Assembly (NCBI GenBank): GCA_039720395.1
Contig: CM077832.1
Span: 19,253,850-19,317,849 of the forward strand
Direction of reading: 5' to 3'
Length of the DNA stretch: 64,000 nt
DNA from: Liquidambar formosana
Taxonomy: Eukaryota > Streptophyta > Magnoliopsida > Saxifragales > Altingiaceae
Shown: positions 20,847 to 34,501 of the stretch, in pieces
Position numbering within the stretch: position 1 is the first letter of the stretch
Layout of the letters: each line of letters begins with the position of its first letter
The notes under the pieces: generated by a model
What the model saw: only the letters and a program-made list of their open reading frames with translations
Told to the model about the DNA's origin: nothing
The model's database searches: none
Made by a program: the position numbers and the translations under genes

Positions 20847-22968
20847 TTACAAATAAACAGGTTTAGAACCAAGATCAATAGATTTCTTTACTGCATCCAT
20901 TACTAACTGAGTCTTTCTGCTAATCTCCGGCCATTTACCATTTGGTCCGTGCCCGGAATCTTTAATACCCTTCGCAAGCCTAGCAAACTCTTGAACCATC
21001 AAAGCCTCTTGTGGGAGCTCAGAAGCCACTTGAATTTTCTCAGGTTTCACATTCCAACCAATGTGGAGCTCCACAAACTTGGCACCGGACGTAAAGTTGA
21101 ATGAAGCTGAGTTTTCTTGATAAGGTATGATGAAATCTTTAAGATGAAGTGATCCATTGGAACCAGATATGGCCAAGTCCATGGACGCATGGGAAAGGAA
21201 GGAGCAATGAAACGTTGCGACCTTTTTGTCTTCTTGGTCCCAGAGGAATGAAGCGCCGCAGGCCAAGATGACTCCAGCTGAGTTTCGGGCGATGGAAGCA
21301 GCTGGTAAAGCGGTTACAGCAGTTGGTAGTTGGTAGTTGGCTGCCCACAAGATTGCTCCAATGCAGTACCAGCCTGCGTCACCAAGCGCACCAAGAGCGT
21401 CCAAGTCGGGTTTTACCCTTATGTTGTCCTCAAAAAATTCTGGGGTTTCTGAAAATGTTGATGTGCTGTGGATCTTTGAACCCAAAAAGCAACAATTGGG
21501 GAGAATGTGAGTGAATAATTAACTAATAAATCAATAAGATGTGCTAATAAGAATTCATAGTAAATGATTGTAAATAATCAAAGGAAATGCGTTAATAAAA
21601 ATTCATATAATTTATACCAACACTATTGGGGTTTGTCCCAATAGATGTTCTGAGGACCAAATTGTATCTCATAAAGCCAGATTTTCCATCACAACCACTC
21701 TGTATTTTGGTCCATCCGCTGAGTACTGACACGCCTGCGCACACACTCACTTGTTTGGGATATTGGAATACTGTAAAACTGGAGAAGTTTAATGAAGCTT
21801 TAATTTGTTTGTTAATTTTAGCGCGAACAGAATTAATAGGATAGTTTTTTTTTTTTTTTTTTTTTTTTTGAAATAAGCAAAGATAGTAGTTGCATAATAT
21901 ACTTTACAATATTAAATGAATTTGCATGGGCAATTTTATAATAGATTTTTCATTCCGAATGCAAACATGTTAATTTCCCCATCCAATTAGTTGCCTGAAT
22001 AGTTGTAGAAAATTGTTAGGCACTTAAGCTTGCAAAAGTAGGTTTTTTAACCCTTTATTTTCCAACCTAGCTTCCACATGGGAAACACGAATACTTTTCT
22101 AGAGGTGCCGTGTCCATGTCGGACATGTATCGGATACGACACTCTTTCGACACACCTCCGACATGACACCTCTTTCTTTTTATCTTTTTTATCCTTTTAA
22201 CCTTTTTTTTTTTTGTCATATCTTATCAATAAATCACTTATTTAGGTTTTCAAATATGCATTTTGAATGATGGATGTGAAATTATATGATATTATCTAAT
22301 TATATATATAAAAATATATTTTATTAATAGTGTGTCGTTACCATATCATATCCTAAATTTTAAAGATTTATTGTTTTGGCATGTCCGTTGTCTATCATAA
22401 CCCTATCGCGTGTCCAAGCTTCTTAAGCTTCCACTATATCCCATGGGGATAATCCCTAAATTGTACCCTTTAAAAAGAAGCAGTGCTTAAAGTAGTGTGT
22501 ACTTACCGATGTAAGCCGTCCAAAAAGCTGGGAATCAGAGAGCAGGTCCTTCATTTTGAGAGTCCTAGGGTGATGATACCACATGGTACCATCCATAAAT
22601 TGTACCCCATTTGATTCGCACGCCTCCAATATAAGTTGAAGCTCGGCCACATGAAGAGCCGTGGGTTTCTCTAAAAGTATATGCTTCTTCTTGTGCGCAG
22701 CCGATACTGCCCACTGTCCATGAAGGCTCGTCGGCAGCGGCATGTACACGGCATCTACGCATGGGTCGTTCAGGACTTCATCGTAGCTTCCATATATCTT
22801 CACCGTCTCTGGTAAACCATTTTTCGTAGCGAATTCCTTTGCTTTTTCCATGGAGCGGCTACCGATGGCGTGGAGGGTTGAATTGGGTGCTAGATCTATG
22901 GCTCTACACAGTTTCCTTGCTATCTCAGCGCATCCTATAATACCAAAACGAATGGGATCGTCTGCCAT
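20847..22968 (-). CDS. Gfo/Idh/MocA family oxidoreductase (At4g09670-like), two exons
   Basis: Exon 1 is 22968-22507 and exon 2 is 21473-20847, joined by an intron of 1033 bp with GT and AG ends; the product is 362 residues, the usual size of this plant family. The N-terminal Rossmann fold has GIIGCAEIA at 9-17, the NAD(P)-binding glycine motif. The family's conserved EKP (residues 100-102, Lys is the likely catalytic base) and GDAGWYCIGA (185-194, Asp/Tyr region) are present, with DGTMWYHHPR at 126-135. Such enzymes reduce or oxidise sugars and related polyols with a nicotinamide cofactor; the substrate of the plant members is unclear to me. The ATG at 22968 gives MADDPIRFG, which fits the family start, and exon 2 follows in frame (TS | IHSTSTF). 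No damage seen. It is convergent with GEX1, with the DYW remnant between them. Confidence 0.93.
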
Positions 22969-24009
22969 TTTTTTTTTCTCTAGTTTGGTTTCTTGAGTTC
23001 AATAACAGTAATGGTAAGATCTACTTGATCGAACAAGCATTTGATGGGACTGGAGAAGTGTACGTGGCTTAAGTTGTGCCTCGAGACTCTACTCTCCAGT
23101 GTGTGGATACAAGGGGCACGGTAGGTTTTTGTTGAAATTACTGAAAAGGCCTCCATCAGGATCAACCAATCAATATATTTGACTGGCTAAAAAGGATTAA
23201 TTAGAAGCGACCAAGATATGCTCTCTTTTTTCTTTTTTTTTTTCTTTCTTTTTGTAGAAATAATAAATTTGATTAGCTAAGTTTTCATTCACTTTTTTGT
23301 TGTTGTTGTTGTTTAAACATTCCTATAATTAAATTTTCTACTGAAATTATAATTCAAATTGAACAACTTGAATCTTGATATCAAGGTGATTTTTGGTATG
23401 ATCCGTGCACTAAATGGAGTTAGATGGTGCATCATAATTCCCAAAGTGTGGACTCTTGATTGTTGGGACTTTACACTTTAAGAAAGGTTTGACATCAAAT
23501 TCCTGTTCTCGTCCTAACCCCAATCCTAATGGGAATTATCCTGCCCTAAATTCACTTTGGGTTTGGCATCAAATTCATATTCCTATTCGAATTAAATTTG
23601 AAAGCCATGTTCCCCCCTATCCCATCCCATTTATACTTGGCCAGATGAGGTGAGCTGAGGCGGGACAAAAAATCCGTTATGTTCAATAACTCAGATTTGC
23701 TATTTAAAAAATTAAAAATTAACCTTTTTAATTTTCCAAATTTATAATGAGAATTGAAATTTTCTAAATTTATTAATTAGATTCATGAAACCATTTTCAA
23801 TTTTAAAAGCTTTAAATAAATATTAATTAAATACATTGTAACAATACAAAAAAAAAAAAAATAGTCACATCAGTAAAAACTATATATATATTCGATAAAA
23901 ACCAAAAACTTAATCTAGGTAGGTTTGGAACGCGTTTTTAAGAAAATCCCAACCCCACCCCAAACCTTAAGGGGTTTTTAAAAAAAACTCTTCATCCTGA
24001 CCCTACTAA
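22969..24009. other. Upstream flank of the oxidoreductase, gene-free
   Basis: 22969-23165 probably contains the promoter and leader of the minus-strand oxidoreductase. The rest is AT-rich spacer with short pyrimidine tracts near 23225-23255 and no clear element. Confidence 0.4.
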
Positions 24010-24358
24010 GGTTGCATTTAGTTTGAGTGAATGAAATGAAGAGGGAATGGAAATGGGAATAGAATGAAAATGAGATTGGAATGGGAATAGTCATTACATT
24101 CCAATGTTTGGTAAGATGTGAAAATTGAATGGAAGAGAAAAGATGTGACCCACTTTTTATGATTTCATTCCTTAAAGGGTGGGAATGGTCATTCTTCTTG
24201 ATTTAAGAATGAATGATTATTCACTCTTTGGAGGGAATAGACTCCTACAAAAGAATAGCCATTTCATTTTCTTGGACTACCAAACAATCCCTTTTTTTCT
24301 CTTTATAATGGAATCATCATTCTATTCCCTCACTTATTCCCTCGTAACAAATGCAGCC
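24010..24358. mobile_element. PIF/Harbinger-like (Tourist) MITE
   Basis: Terminal inverted repeats GGTTGCATTTAGTT and, at the right, AACAAATGCAGCC (inverse GGCTGCATTTGTT), flanked on both sides by TAA (24007-24009, 24359-24361), the 3-bp duplication of this superfamily. 349 bp, no coding sequence. Confidence 0.7.
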
Positions 24359-24690
24359 TAATTAATGTCTCAAACCCTTCCCCATAAGTGCAGGCCCCCG
24401 AAAAATCCCATCCTTTGACATTCCCACCTAAGATACACCATAATAGTTTTATTCTTATTCGGACAACCAAATGGCTCCTTAGCTTCATCTGACTAAGAAT
24501 TTCAAGCATATTAAAAATTCAAATTTAATCTATTTTGTGTGCAGAAATTCAAATTTAGAAATTCAATTCTACTGTGTTTATTATTAATTTTTGTGTTGGG
24601 ATGGTGAAATTAGGTTCGTTGGAACATTAGATTAGAGAAAGGGAAGATTGGAGGAAAGGGAGAATGGAGATTGAAATCCTCAAAACAATA

Positions 24691-24955
24691 TTCCCTCCGT
24701 TCTTAAATAATTGGCCTACTTTCCTTTTTGGGATGTTTCAAAATTATTGTCACATTTCAAAAGTCATTGGTTCTTTTTGATTCATTTCCTAAAATACCCT
24801 TAAAAGGGTATTCTCTCTTTTTCTAATGTTTTGTACACTTGAGGACAAAATTGGAATTTCAAAACCTACATATGTGTTGATGTAAAAGCATTTAATAGGG
24901 TTTCCTTAAAAAGAGTGTTTTTTCAAAGGGGACGATCAATTTGGAATGGAGGGAG
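24691..24955. mobile_element. Stowaway (Tc1/mariner) MITE
   Basis: TTCCCTCCGTTCTTAAATAA at the left is mirrored by AATTTGGAATGGAGGGAG at the right, with TA at both borders (24689-24690, 24956-24957). The CTCCCTCCGTTCC-type end is the classical Stowaway sequence. 265 bp. Confidence 0.85.
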
Positions 24956-25510
24956 TATTACTTTGCGGGTCACTCATTAAAAAAAGAAAAAAAAAATTTA
25001 AACATCATCTAGTCTGTCATATCACCTCTTTGCCACGTGGTGAGTCATGGATAAAAATGGCAAGATCCTCTCTGCCATTGAGGATCTTGATCTTTACATT
25101 CAACCTTTATACATCAGTGAAGAAAGTGTATATATGGCGAGTTGTGTATTTGTGTTTATTTCCAATTATGTTTCTTTGAGTTGTGAGGACTCCTTACATC
25201 CTTACCACATAATACCACATGATACCACATATTTCAAAATACAAAAAAGAAAGAAAGGAGTGTGAGAACTTAATGCATCGGTTATGGTGTCTTTTGGACT
25301 ATGACCAAACCTAGGATATATAAATAGTGACCCACAGAAACCTGGTGAAATATAAAATTTCTATGAACCAAAATTCCTTAGCATTGATCAATTGACTTAC
25401 AACCCACATACAATTCTTGAATTTGAGTTTTTCTAATCTAGGTGGCACGAATAGACCATGCACATGCTCTAGAGAACCTGCCTAAGCTCTCATAGGAAGC
25501 GGCCCCACTT
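24956..25510. other. Gene-free stretch
   Basis: AT-rich sequence between the Stowaway and the copia remnant; two short plus-strand frames at 24946-25265 show no known domain. Confidence 0.4.
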
Positions 25511-27188
25511 TTACACCCATATAGATGTCATAACAATATAAAATTTCTCATGCCATTGTTTCGGTGCTTGTTTAAGACTATATAAAGATTTAACTAGTTT
25601 ACGAACTTTATGCTCATCACCAGGGATAATACAACCTTCAAGTTGGTCCATATATATTTCCTCTTTTAAGTCTCTATTTAAAAATGCAGTTTTAAGCATC
25701 AATTTGATGAATAACCAATTTATTTATAGAAGCTAATGCAATTAAAATTCTTATAGAGGAAATTCTAGTTACAGGAGCAAAAGTATCAAAACAATCTATA
25801 CCTTTCTTTTGAGTATATCCTTTAGCCACCAACCGAGCTTTAAATTTATCAAATGACCCATCAGGTTTTAACTTCTTTTTAAAAATCCATTTGCAATCAA
25901 TAGTTTTAGTATCCGGAAGATAGATTAACCAATTCCCATGTATGATTAGACATAATTAATTCAATTTCACTATTAATTGCTTCTTTCCAAAAAGGTGAAT
26001 CAGGAAAAGTTATAGTTCTCATTATAAGTTTGTGGGTCATTATCAATAAAAAAAAGTATAAAAATCATCTCCAAAGTTGGTTTCTTTTCTTACTCTTTTA
26101 CTCTTTAACTCAATTTCAATGTTATCATAAGATTTCTTTTCAATTTCACTTTTAGGTTCATGAGTTATTTTTTCACATTTAGATTTTAAAGGAAAATATT
26201 TTCAAAGAAATCTACATTTTTAGTTTCTACAATTGTGTTTGGTTCTATAATATTATTTTCACTTTTAATTACCAAGAACTTATATGCAGCGCTATTATGA
26301 ACATAACCAATTAAAACACCATCAAAAGTTTTAGGGCCAATTTTTCTCTTTTTAGGTTCTAGTAATAATGCCTTAGCCAAACACCCCCACACTTTTAAAT
26401 ATTTTAAATCAGGTACATGTCCTTTCTAAAGTTCATAAGGTGTTATTCCAGTTCTCTAATAAGGTACTCTATTTTGTACATGACATGCAGAAAGAATAGT
26501 TTCCCTCCACAAATTAAGTGGTGACCCCAAAACTAATTAACATAGCATTCATTATTTCTTTTAAAATTCTATTTTTTTTTTCCCGGCTACTCCATTAGAT
26601 TCAGGTGAATAAGGTGGATTTTCTTCATATATTATGCCATGTTCTTCACAAAAATCATTAAGGGGTTTATATTCATATTCTCCTTCTCTGTCAGATATAA
26701 GTCTTTTAATTTTTCTATTTAATTGATTTTCCACTTCTGTTTTGTATTTTAAGAACATTTCAGTAGCTTCATCTTTTGTTTATAATAAACAAATTTTTAT
26801 ATATCTTGAATAATCATTTACAAAAGTTATGTAATATTTCTTTCCACCTCTTGTTAATGTACTTTTCAAATCTCCAATATCACTATGAATTAATTCTAGA
26901 AGTTCAGTTGCTCTATCAACTGATGTACAAGATTTTTGAATTAACTTTGATTCTACACATACTTCACATTTTTCGGTATTTGTTATTGACATGTTATGAA
27001 GTAAACCAAGTTCTTTTATTTTTTTAATGTAAGAAAAATTCACATGACCTAGCCTAACATGCCATAAATCAATAGAATTAATCAAGTAAGTAGAAGAAGA
27101 TGATGCATTTCCATTCATAGTTTCAAGTACATTCAAAATAAATAAACATTGGTTATAATAACTCTTACAACAAACATACCATTCTTAG
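25511..27188 (-). pseudogene. Copia gag-pre-integrase, integrase and RT (N-terminal part), degenerate
   Basis: Minus-strand segments in order from 27183 are: NGMFV, LWHVRLGHVNFSYIKKI (gag-pre-integrase), CEVCVESK, SDIGDLKSTLTRGGKKYY and PYSPESNGVAGK (integrase), WGCLAKALLLEPKKRKIGPK (integrase C-terminus), then WKEAINSEIELI, LVAKGYTQK, PVTRISSIRILIALAS, and KTAFLNRDLKEEIYMDQLEG, SLYSLKQAPKQWHEKF (reverse transcriptase). Several frameshifts and stops separate them, and RT stops after WHEKF, so it cannot be functional. The left flank of the gypsy insertion target is 27184-27188 (CTTAG). Confidence 0.8.
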
Positions 27189-29716
27189 TGTCACAACCCA
27201 AAAAGGGGCTAGACGTATGTAATATTAAAAATATTTTATTTGAAATTGGGATGGTTTTATATAAAATAAAAGTTAATTTAAATAATAATTTTTACGAAAA
27301 TCCAGCACTGGTCCCATCTGTAAATAGGACATACCAAGTTATTGACTATTTTAAAAACCTGCAACATGATGTAAAATAGTCCAGGTCCGTCCACAATAGA
27401 GTTCAATAAGCTGGCTTCAGTGTTCCACAGAGTTCTATCATCCATACATGCATAATAAAATATATACAAATGGTCGAAATATTATACAAACAATAAAAGA
27501 TAATTACATAGCATCTACACAAATATCCACATGCAATGCATGTTATATCCCCACGCTAACATCGATTTGATGCCTCTACATCCTCAAAAGAATCATCATT
27601 ACCTTTATCGGAATTTGTGAAAAATATTTAAAAATGTGGCGTGAGTATAACTCAGTAGGATACATTTTTCAAAGTGTATACTAAGGTTTTTTTATTTATT
27701 AAAAAAAAGCATTTAATAAATGTAATAACAAGGTTTAACTAAATTCAAATAGATCAATAATTAAATTGAATATAGAGTTCCCATGAATTAAACTCATTCG
27801 TATAATTTGGTTATTCCATTTTATTTTATTTATTTTGATGCCACGTAACCATAAAATACAAATAATCCTCCCTGAATAAATGGGGCCCTCGTGCAAAAAT
27901 TAAAGGGCTATTTCTATACCCATTAAATTCAGGGTAGAACCAACTGAACCCATAAGACCACAAGGGTAGAGCAGAACCAACTAAACCCTATATAATGCCC
28001 AAGTGACCCTCAACCATCATAATAGGCATCTTTCTGGTCATTAATTCATAAATCACCATTTTATGATTTTCCGAATTCTCACACTACAAAATAATTTCTA
28101 TATTCAATATTAAAATTCAAATAATAATTTTTTATAACCATTTTTATAAATAAATGGCAAGAAAGGGTTTCATAACACTTGTGGGAGAGTGACCCCCAAT
28201 ATTTCGATTACAAAAATTTAGCCCAATAGGTTTCAAAGCTAAGCCATTTTCACCCAAAAGCATATAAGGGGTCCCAATACCACTTGTACATAACAAAAGG
28301 GTATAAATATATCAACCATAAGTTTTTCCTCATCTAAAATGAATTCATGAACTAACCTTATGCATGTAAAATATGCAAAAGTATGCATAAATGTGCAAAC
28401 CCACATGATTTATACCCAAACCCATGTGTACAATGATCTACATTAATGAAAAATGCACCTACTGTTGTATATAGTGGGTATTTCAAAATACTTCTTTGTT
28501 CTTGTTTTTCTTGTTGATGGCCCAAAACACCTTCTCCCACCTTGGAAATCTATAAAGTCTTGTCTTGTGTTTATATACGTTTATACTCTTTATGTTTGGT
28601 TAACATGTGGTAGAGTTTAAGGAGACCCACGTGCGCATGAGCTGAAGCCCAATTGATCAATTTGTGGGACAGGGGTCTAAAAATTGACTTAGTTAGGCGC
28701 AACGCAGGCATGCGACGTGCACGCAGGGGGGGTGCAAATCCCAGATATTTGGCTTCGCATGTGTATGTAGGTCTAGCCACTTTTTATTAATTTTGTTATT
28801 GGGCCTTTAGGCTTCTGAGTCAGACCAAGCCCAACACTCTTCTAGTCCACTTATTTGATCTGATCGTTTGCATTCAAATTTGAAATTTATTTTGATTAAT
28901 TCCCCTGATTTAATTTTTGACTATTAGCAGATTTAAATATTTTTTACTGTTGCAGATTTAAATTCTGTATCTTCCCATGTTTCTGTCCAGATTCATTTTG
29001 TAAATAAATATTTTATTTAATTCTTTGCAGCAAATTCTCTCTCTAAACACTATATAAAGGGGTCCTTCCACCCTTTCCATAATACACTAGCAACTACTGC
29101 TCTCTCCTTTCTTATCTATATTTTCTTTTAAGTATTTCGAGTTCTTTTTCAGTTTTGCAGTTCTAAGTATTCTAGTTCTGCAATTTGTGTTCTATAAAGG
29201 AGTGATCCGAGCAATTCACATCTCTTCAGCATTGTGAGTGCACGCTTATGGGAGGTGCGATTGTTGTACCCTAGAGAATAGGCCGCCACTGTCCATCTAC
29301 ACCGAGCAATTTGTTCTATGGGGCGCGATATACTTTTAAAGGCAGTGTTCTCACACTCCTCAGTTTGATAAGTATCTGTTTTTTTTGTAGCTTCCATATT
29401 TTATTTTCAACACCTACCTCTTAATTAGTAGCTAGATTTGTAAATCCAATGTGGTAGATGAGTAGATCGGGCCAAAATGCACTAGATCCGACTTTCACGG
29501 CACCGGATCTAAGCTTATGGGTTCCCTTCCGCCTCCATTGTCGCCGACTCTACTTGGCGAGCTCCCTCTCTCCCTTATCTTCTCTCTCGGCTAAATAGAA
29601 AAAAAAAACAAAATGGGTTAAACTCCCCTTTTAACATGCTTCCTCTTTAAAACATAAGTGTGGGGCACAAAAGTAATTTCAGATTTTTTTATTTATTTTT
29701 AAATTGGGATATTACA
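27189..29716 (-). repeat. 3' LTR of the gypsy element
   Basis: On the minus strand it starts TGTAATATCCCAATTT and ends GGGTTGTGACA. It is collinear with the 5' LTR at 37464-39022 apart from one 955-bp insertion (a solo LTR plus duplicated target), which explains the length difference (2528 against 1559 bp). Numerous small differences between the two LTRs suggest an old insertion. Confidence 0.85.
28463..29412 (+). repeat. Solo LTR inside the gypsy 3' LTR
   Basis: 950 bp, TGTTG at the start and CAACA at the end, flanked by an exact CCTAC duplication (28458-28462, 29413-29417). The element-free 5' LTR at 37464-39022 gives the empty site (GCATCTACCTCTT). A TATA-like CTATATAAAGGGG at 29049-29061 indicates the plus orientation. 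The short TATA-plus-end structure suggests a copia-type LTR; internal sequence absent. Confidence 0.85.
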
Positions 29717-29729
29717 ATCCTCCTTCTTT
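29717..29729 (-). promoter_or_regulatory. Polypurine tract of the gypsy element
   Basis: Minus strand AAAGAAGGAGGAT directly preceding the 3' LTR start (TGTAATATCC); a purine-rich plus-strand primer site in the expected position. Confidence 0.7.
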
Positions 29730-29767
29730 GAAATAAATTTGTCCTCAAATTTCAAATACTAACTTGA

Positions 29768-31654
29768 TCATTGAAATAGATTAGTATACTTCTCTCGCAT
29801 GACTGATTCCAACTCCCATGTAGCTTCCTCTACTCCATGATTGTTCCACAAAACCTTAACTTGTGGAATAACTTTATTACACAATACTTTTTCCTGATAG
29901 TCCAATATATGCACCGGCCTCTCCTCATAAAACATGTCCTTTTGAATCTGGACATCTTGCCAATTAATGGTAGGTGTATGCTCTATAAAACACTTCCTTA
30001 ACATAGAGACATGAAAAACATGATGCATAGCTGCAAATTGTGGAGGTAAGTCTACTCGATAAACAACTTCTCCAACGGGCTCCAGTATCTAAAATAGGCT
30101 TACGTATTGTAGAGCTAACTTCCCTTTTGTACCAAAGCGAATAGTGCCCCTACGTGGAAAAAATTTCTATAGCACCCAATCACCTGCATCAAATGACAAA
30201 TCCTTTCTATGTCTATCTGCATAATGTTTATGACGGTTTTGTGCAATGCGAAGACACTCACGAATAATCTGGACTTTCTTAGTGGTTTCTCTCACTATAT
30301 CTGGGCCAAGTAACTTAGCATCACCTACTTCTGCCCAGCATAGTGGTGATAAAAAGCCTCAAAAGGAGCCATCTCGATGTTGGACTAATAACTATTATTA
30401 TATGCAAACTCTGCTAAAGCCAAGTGATCAATCCAACTGCCTCCAAAATCAAAGGCACAAGCTCTCAACATATCCTCCAAGATTTGAATGGTCCTATCAA
30501 ATTGACCATCTGTTTGAGGATGAAAAGCTAAACTCATTTGCAGCCGAGTTCCTAAAACCTCTTGTAGGGTACCCCAGAAATGTGATGCGAATCTTAGACC
30601 TCGATCTAACAAAATGCGAACTGGTGAGCCATGTAATCTAACAATTTCATTGATATACAAACTAGCCAGCTTCTCCATAGAGTAGTTGGTACGAGTAGGT
30701 ATAAAGTGAGCGAACTTAGTCAATATATTAATAATTACCCATATAGCATCATACTTCTGAGGCGTACGTGGCAACTTGACCATAAAATCTATGGTAATAT
30801 CCTCCCATTTCTACTGTGGAATGGGTAAAGGTTGTACTAACCCAAGCGGTTTCTTATGCTCAGTTTTTACCACTTGGCAGTTCAAACAATGTGCAATATG
30901 TCGATCAACATCTTTTTTCATGCCTTTCTACTAATACTGTCTCCTCAAGTCTCTATACATCTTATTATTACCAAGATGAATAGAAAACTTTGAATGGTGC
31001 GCCACATCTAAAATTTCTTTCTTCAGTTGTCTATCCTTAGGCACAACTAGCCTTCCTTTAAACCTTAATTCGAAATCATTCCTAACTGATCATTTGTCTA
31101 CTACCTCACCATTATTTAGGCGCATACGAACATTCACCAATGCTGGGTCTTTCCAATGCCCATCAAGAATCTTTTGTAAGATGATTGGTCTAGCCACAGC
31201 ATTGTAAACACAAACTTTCTGCTTCTTACCTCCAATACAAAGGTTGTACTCTCTCAGATTTGTCAACATCTTGGACTTGGCTACAACCAAATTATATGTC
31301 ACACCTTGTGACTTCCTACTCAACGTATCTGTCACCACATTGGCCCTGCTAAGATGATATTGTATCTCAAAATCATAATCCTCAAAGTACTCCAACCATT
31401 TTGTTTGACGCAGATTCAAATCCTTCTGGGTGAAGATATGTTTTAAGCTTTTATGATCAGTATACACCTCAAATCTTTCCCTATACATGTAGCATCTCCA
31501 AATCTTTAGGGTAAACACAACAGCTGCTAACTCCAAGTCATGTGTAAGATAACTCCTCTCATGAGATTTTAGCTGTTACGAACCATAAGCTACCACTCTA
31601 CCCTACTGCATTAAAACATATCCTAACCCTTTTAAGGAAGCATTAGTTTAAACC
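29768..31654 (-). pseudogene. Gypsy RNase H, integrase and chromodomain-like C-terminus (broken)
   Basis: Minus strand, from the left edge of the nested LTR: NASLKGLGYVLMQ (RNase H start), [47 protein letters not shown], then the zinc-binding HIAHCLNCQVVK of integrase. The catalytic part reads IINILTKFAHFIPT, ILLDRGLRFASHF and HPQTDGQFDRTIQ. The family's D-D-E catalytic Glu (GQSERT) is Asp here. A chromodomain-like tail at 29768-30028 reads MHHVFHVSMLRKC, KVLWNNHGVEEATWE. Stops and frame changes separate the pieces; it is decayed. Confidence 0.8.
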
Positions 31655-34496
31655 TGTGAACCATGGGTTGTGATCGACCCTTTTAAAATAAATAAATAAA
31701 AATCTATTTTCAAAGGTTCATAAAAACAAAACAAATAAAAATAAAAATCTATTTTTAAAGGTTCATAAAAATAAATAAAAATCTATTTTTTAAAGGTTCA
31801 AAAAAACAAAACAAACAAGGAGACGTCACCTTATTTTTTAAGGAAAAGAGGAAAACCATAAAAATAGTTTTAAAGGAAACCTTTGAAAACAAAACAAGTT
31901 GACTCTAATCAAGGAAAAGCAGGTCTTAATAAAACAAGAGAGGATTAAGAAACTAAGTTACGATGTGGGAAAGTTCTAGGAAACATCCTATAGGCACCCA
32001 CATCGCCCCAAAATGGGTCTCTTAATTTATATGGGCTATTTCAATCACTTCCTAATTAATCACTATGCATATGTAAAGAATCATCCATGACCATCCATTC
32101 ATCCATAAACATCCATAAAGCATTCATAAACATCCATGAACAAGTAAGAGAGATATGGAAAGCAATAGGGAGAGAGATAAAGAATAAAATAAAAACCTAA
32201 GATACTTTGTATCCTAGGGCAGACTTGAACATCAAATAAGTGCCTACGTATTTCACATGCAAAGATGTAAGAATCAAAGTCCACGTAGTTCGATTGAGAG
32301 GGGTTACTCTTTTTATAATAAACTATAAACCCTAAGTTTTCTTCTTTTTTTTTCTTTTTTTTTTTATTAAAAAAAGAAGAGTTTTAAGAAAAAAGAACTT
32401 CCAAAAAAAGAATTTGAGAAAATATAGAATTTAAGAAGAGATAGAACTCTTATTCAATAAGAAGTTTTAGAAAATTAGGAAACTTAAGAACCACAGTTCA
32501 AAGTAAAGAGAATAACCCAAGGAGGGAGAAGAGAACAATTCATAACAAACTCACCATGAACCAACTTACCATATGCCAAACATCTCAAAACATTGAGAAA
32601 TCACCAATTAATCACCCCATGTATGCTACAGGGCAATTATCATGCTCAAAACAACCAATATCATATCCAAATCATCATTAGAAAGACTAAATCAAATCTG
32701 AACAGAATACTAATCATACTTATAATAGCCTATTATTCATGCAAAGAACAAAAATCAAAAGAAAAAGAAAACCCTAATATGCTCCTATATGCCCTAGACT
32801 TATTGTCATGCATAAAACTATTAAAAACATGCCAAACATGAATCATTATAATGAAAATATCATATAACAATCCAAAACATAAAAGGAAAATCTAACATGA
32901 TGCATTAAATAAGTATTTTATGTAAGAATGTGAAATAATCATTTTTACAGCGAGCTTTCTTAAGAAAAACTATCCTGAGATAATTTTGTGTAGAAATCAT
33001 TCCGCATGAATGATTTTTTTACATATCCTATGTAAAATATATACCTAAGAATGCAAAGAAACTCATGACGCACTTAAACACACTCCAGAAAATACCTATG
33101 CACAACCTTACCTTCTAAAGACAATAATTATCCTCTAAAAGAATAATCATTCATACACCCATGAAGATGAAGTTTTCACAAAAAGTGTCCCATACAAAAG
33201 ATGCTTAAAATCATACATATAAATGAACAATGAAAATAAAACGACCTAAATACATCAACTAATATTTTGGGTAAACATACCCCTATTCGGGAGAAAGAAA
33301 TTATCCTATCAGCAAACAATTCACAATTCCTACTCCACTAGCATGATTTTCACATCATATGAATCATATACACTCTAAAACGTAGAGCCTATATGATTCC
33401 TAACTCAATACTAAGCCATAACTATGCAGAGAATGGAGTAAAAGAAAGAAAGAAATGTAGAAGAAAGATAATAAGGATGTAAGGAAGCTTACAACAAAGC
33501 AAAAGTCTTCGCTGCATTCTTTCTTCTTGTTGGACTTGATTGCCTTCTAATTCCTCTTTAAGATTGTAGTAGAATATTCTCTCCAAGTGATATGGATGTA
33601 TGCAAATTCATTCTCCTTCTCTCTCTTATGAATATAAATTGTCAAAAAGTCCTTAATGCTGATAAATGAGCCTTTATTTATAGCCAACCAACCATATGAA
33701 CCAATGGTTGAGATTAATTCACTATAAAACTAATCTAAGGCTATTATTAACTCCCCTAAATGTTGGACAACTTAAAATCACTTCTTAATAGGTTTAAAAC
33801 ACTTTTGGAAGAAGGAAATTCAGAGTAAAAGAGTCTAAAACCGTCAAAACTACAAAATAGGACAAACAAAGTCAGAGTCCTCAATTTTTGGGATTTCTTG
33901 ACTATTTTGGACTTCTATCTTAAAATAGTCATATCTTGGTCAATTTAACTCCAATTTGAGTGATTCAAAAGCCAAAATTTCAAGGATTCAATGTAAAATA
34001 AGTTTAGAATATTTTTGGACCAAAAATCCTTGATCATGGTTAAGTGGCTGGGTTTTTACAAGGCGGTTAACCAAAAAAAGGTCAATTAACCATAGGATAA
34101 TATGGTGAATTAATTCAAAACCTATTCAATAATTAAACTGGCACTTCAATTAGACTAATTTCATCATTTTAAGATCAATCTGAAATAAGTTTTGGAGTAA
34201 ATTGGAAAGTATACGAAGTGAAAGACGAAATTGCTCTTTAAGTCACGAAAGTTCTAATTACCTATCCAAACCTATTTGGGATTGAACCAAATTTAACATA
34301 CACATCCTAAATGATCCTAAAAACTAAATTGAATTAATGGGACTCAACAATGAGACAAAAATATGCATGCAATAATGAACTATTCTCATAAGCATAAAAT
34401 GGCAAAAATGTCTTTCAAGACTTAGAGACTTCTAATACTTCAAGAACTCATGAAATGAGTTCATGAACTCCTAGGGATGAAAATGGGGTGTCTACA
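31655..34496 (-). repeat. Solo LTR (family A) between RT and RNase H of the gypsy element
   Basis: It starts on the minus strand TGTAGACACCCCATTTTCATC and ends ...GGTTCACA (plus TGTGAACCATGGG at 31655). Flanks are AAACC (31650-31654) and AAATC (34497-34501), a 5-bp duplication with one change. Removing it joins gypsy codons ...GEPYMI | T-A-S-L-K-G. Shared family blocks are the GGAGACGTCACC motif (31819-31830), AAGTTACGATGTGGG and CACCCACATCGCCC (31980-32020), and GTCCACGTAGTTCGA (32279-32293). 2.84 kb; no internal retroelement sequence, so a solo LTR. Confidence 0.85.
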
Positions 34497-34501
34497 AAAT
34501 C

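Noticed and set aside
21139..21514. ORFs on both strands within the oxidoreductase exon 2
   Set aside because: Shadow frames; the true frame encodes the conserved GDAGWYCIGA enzyme.
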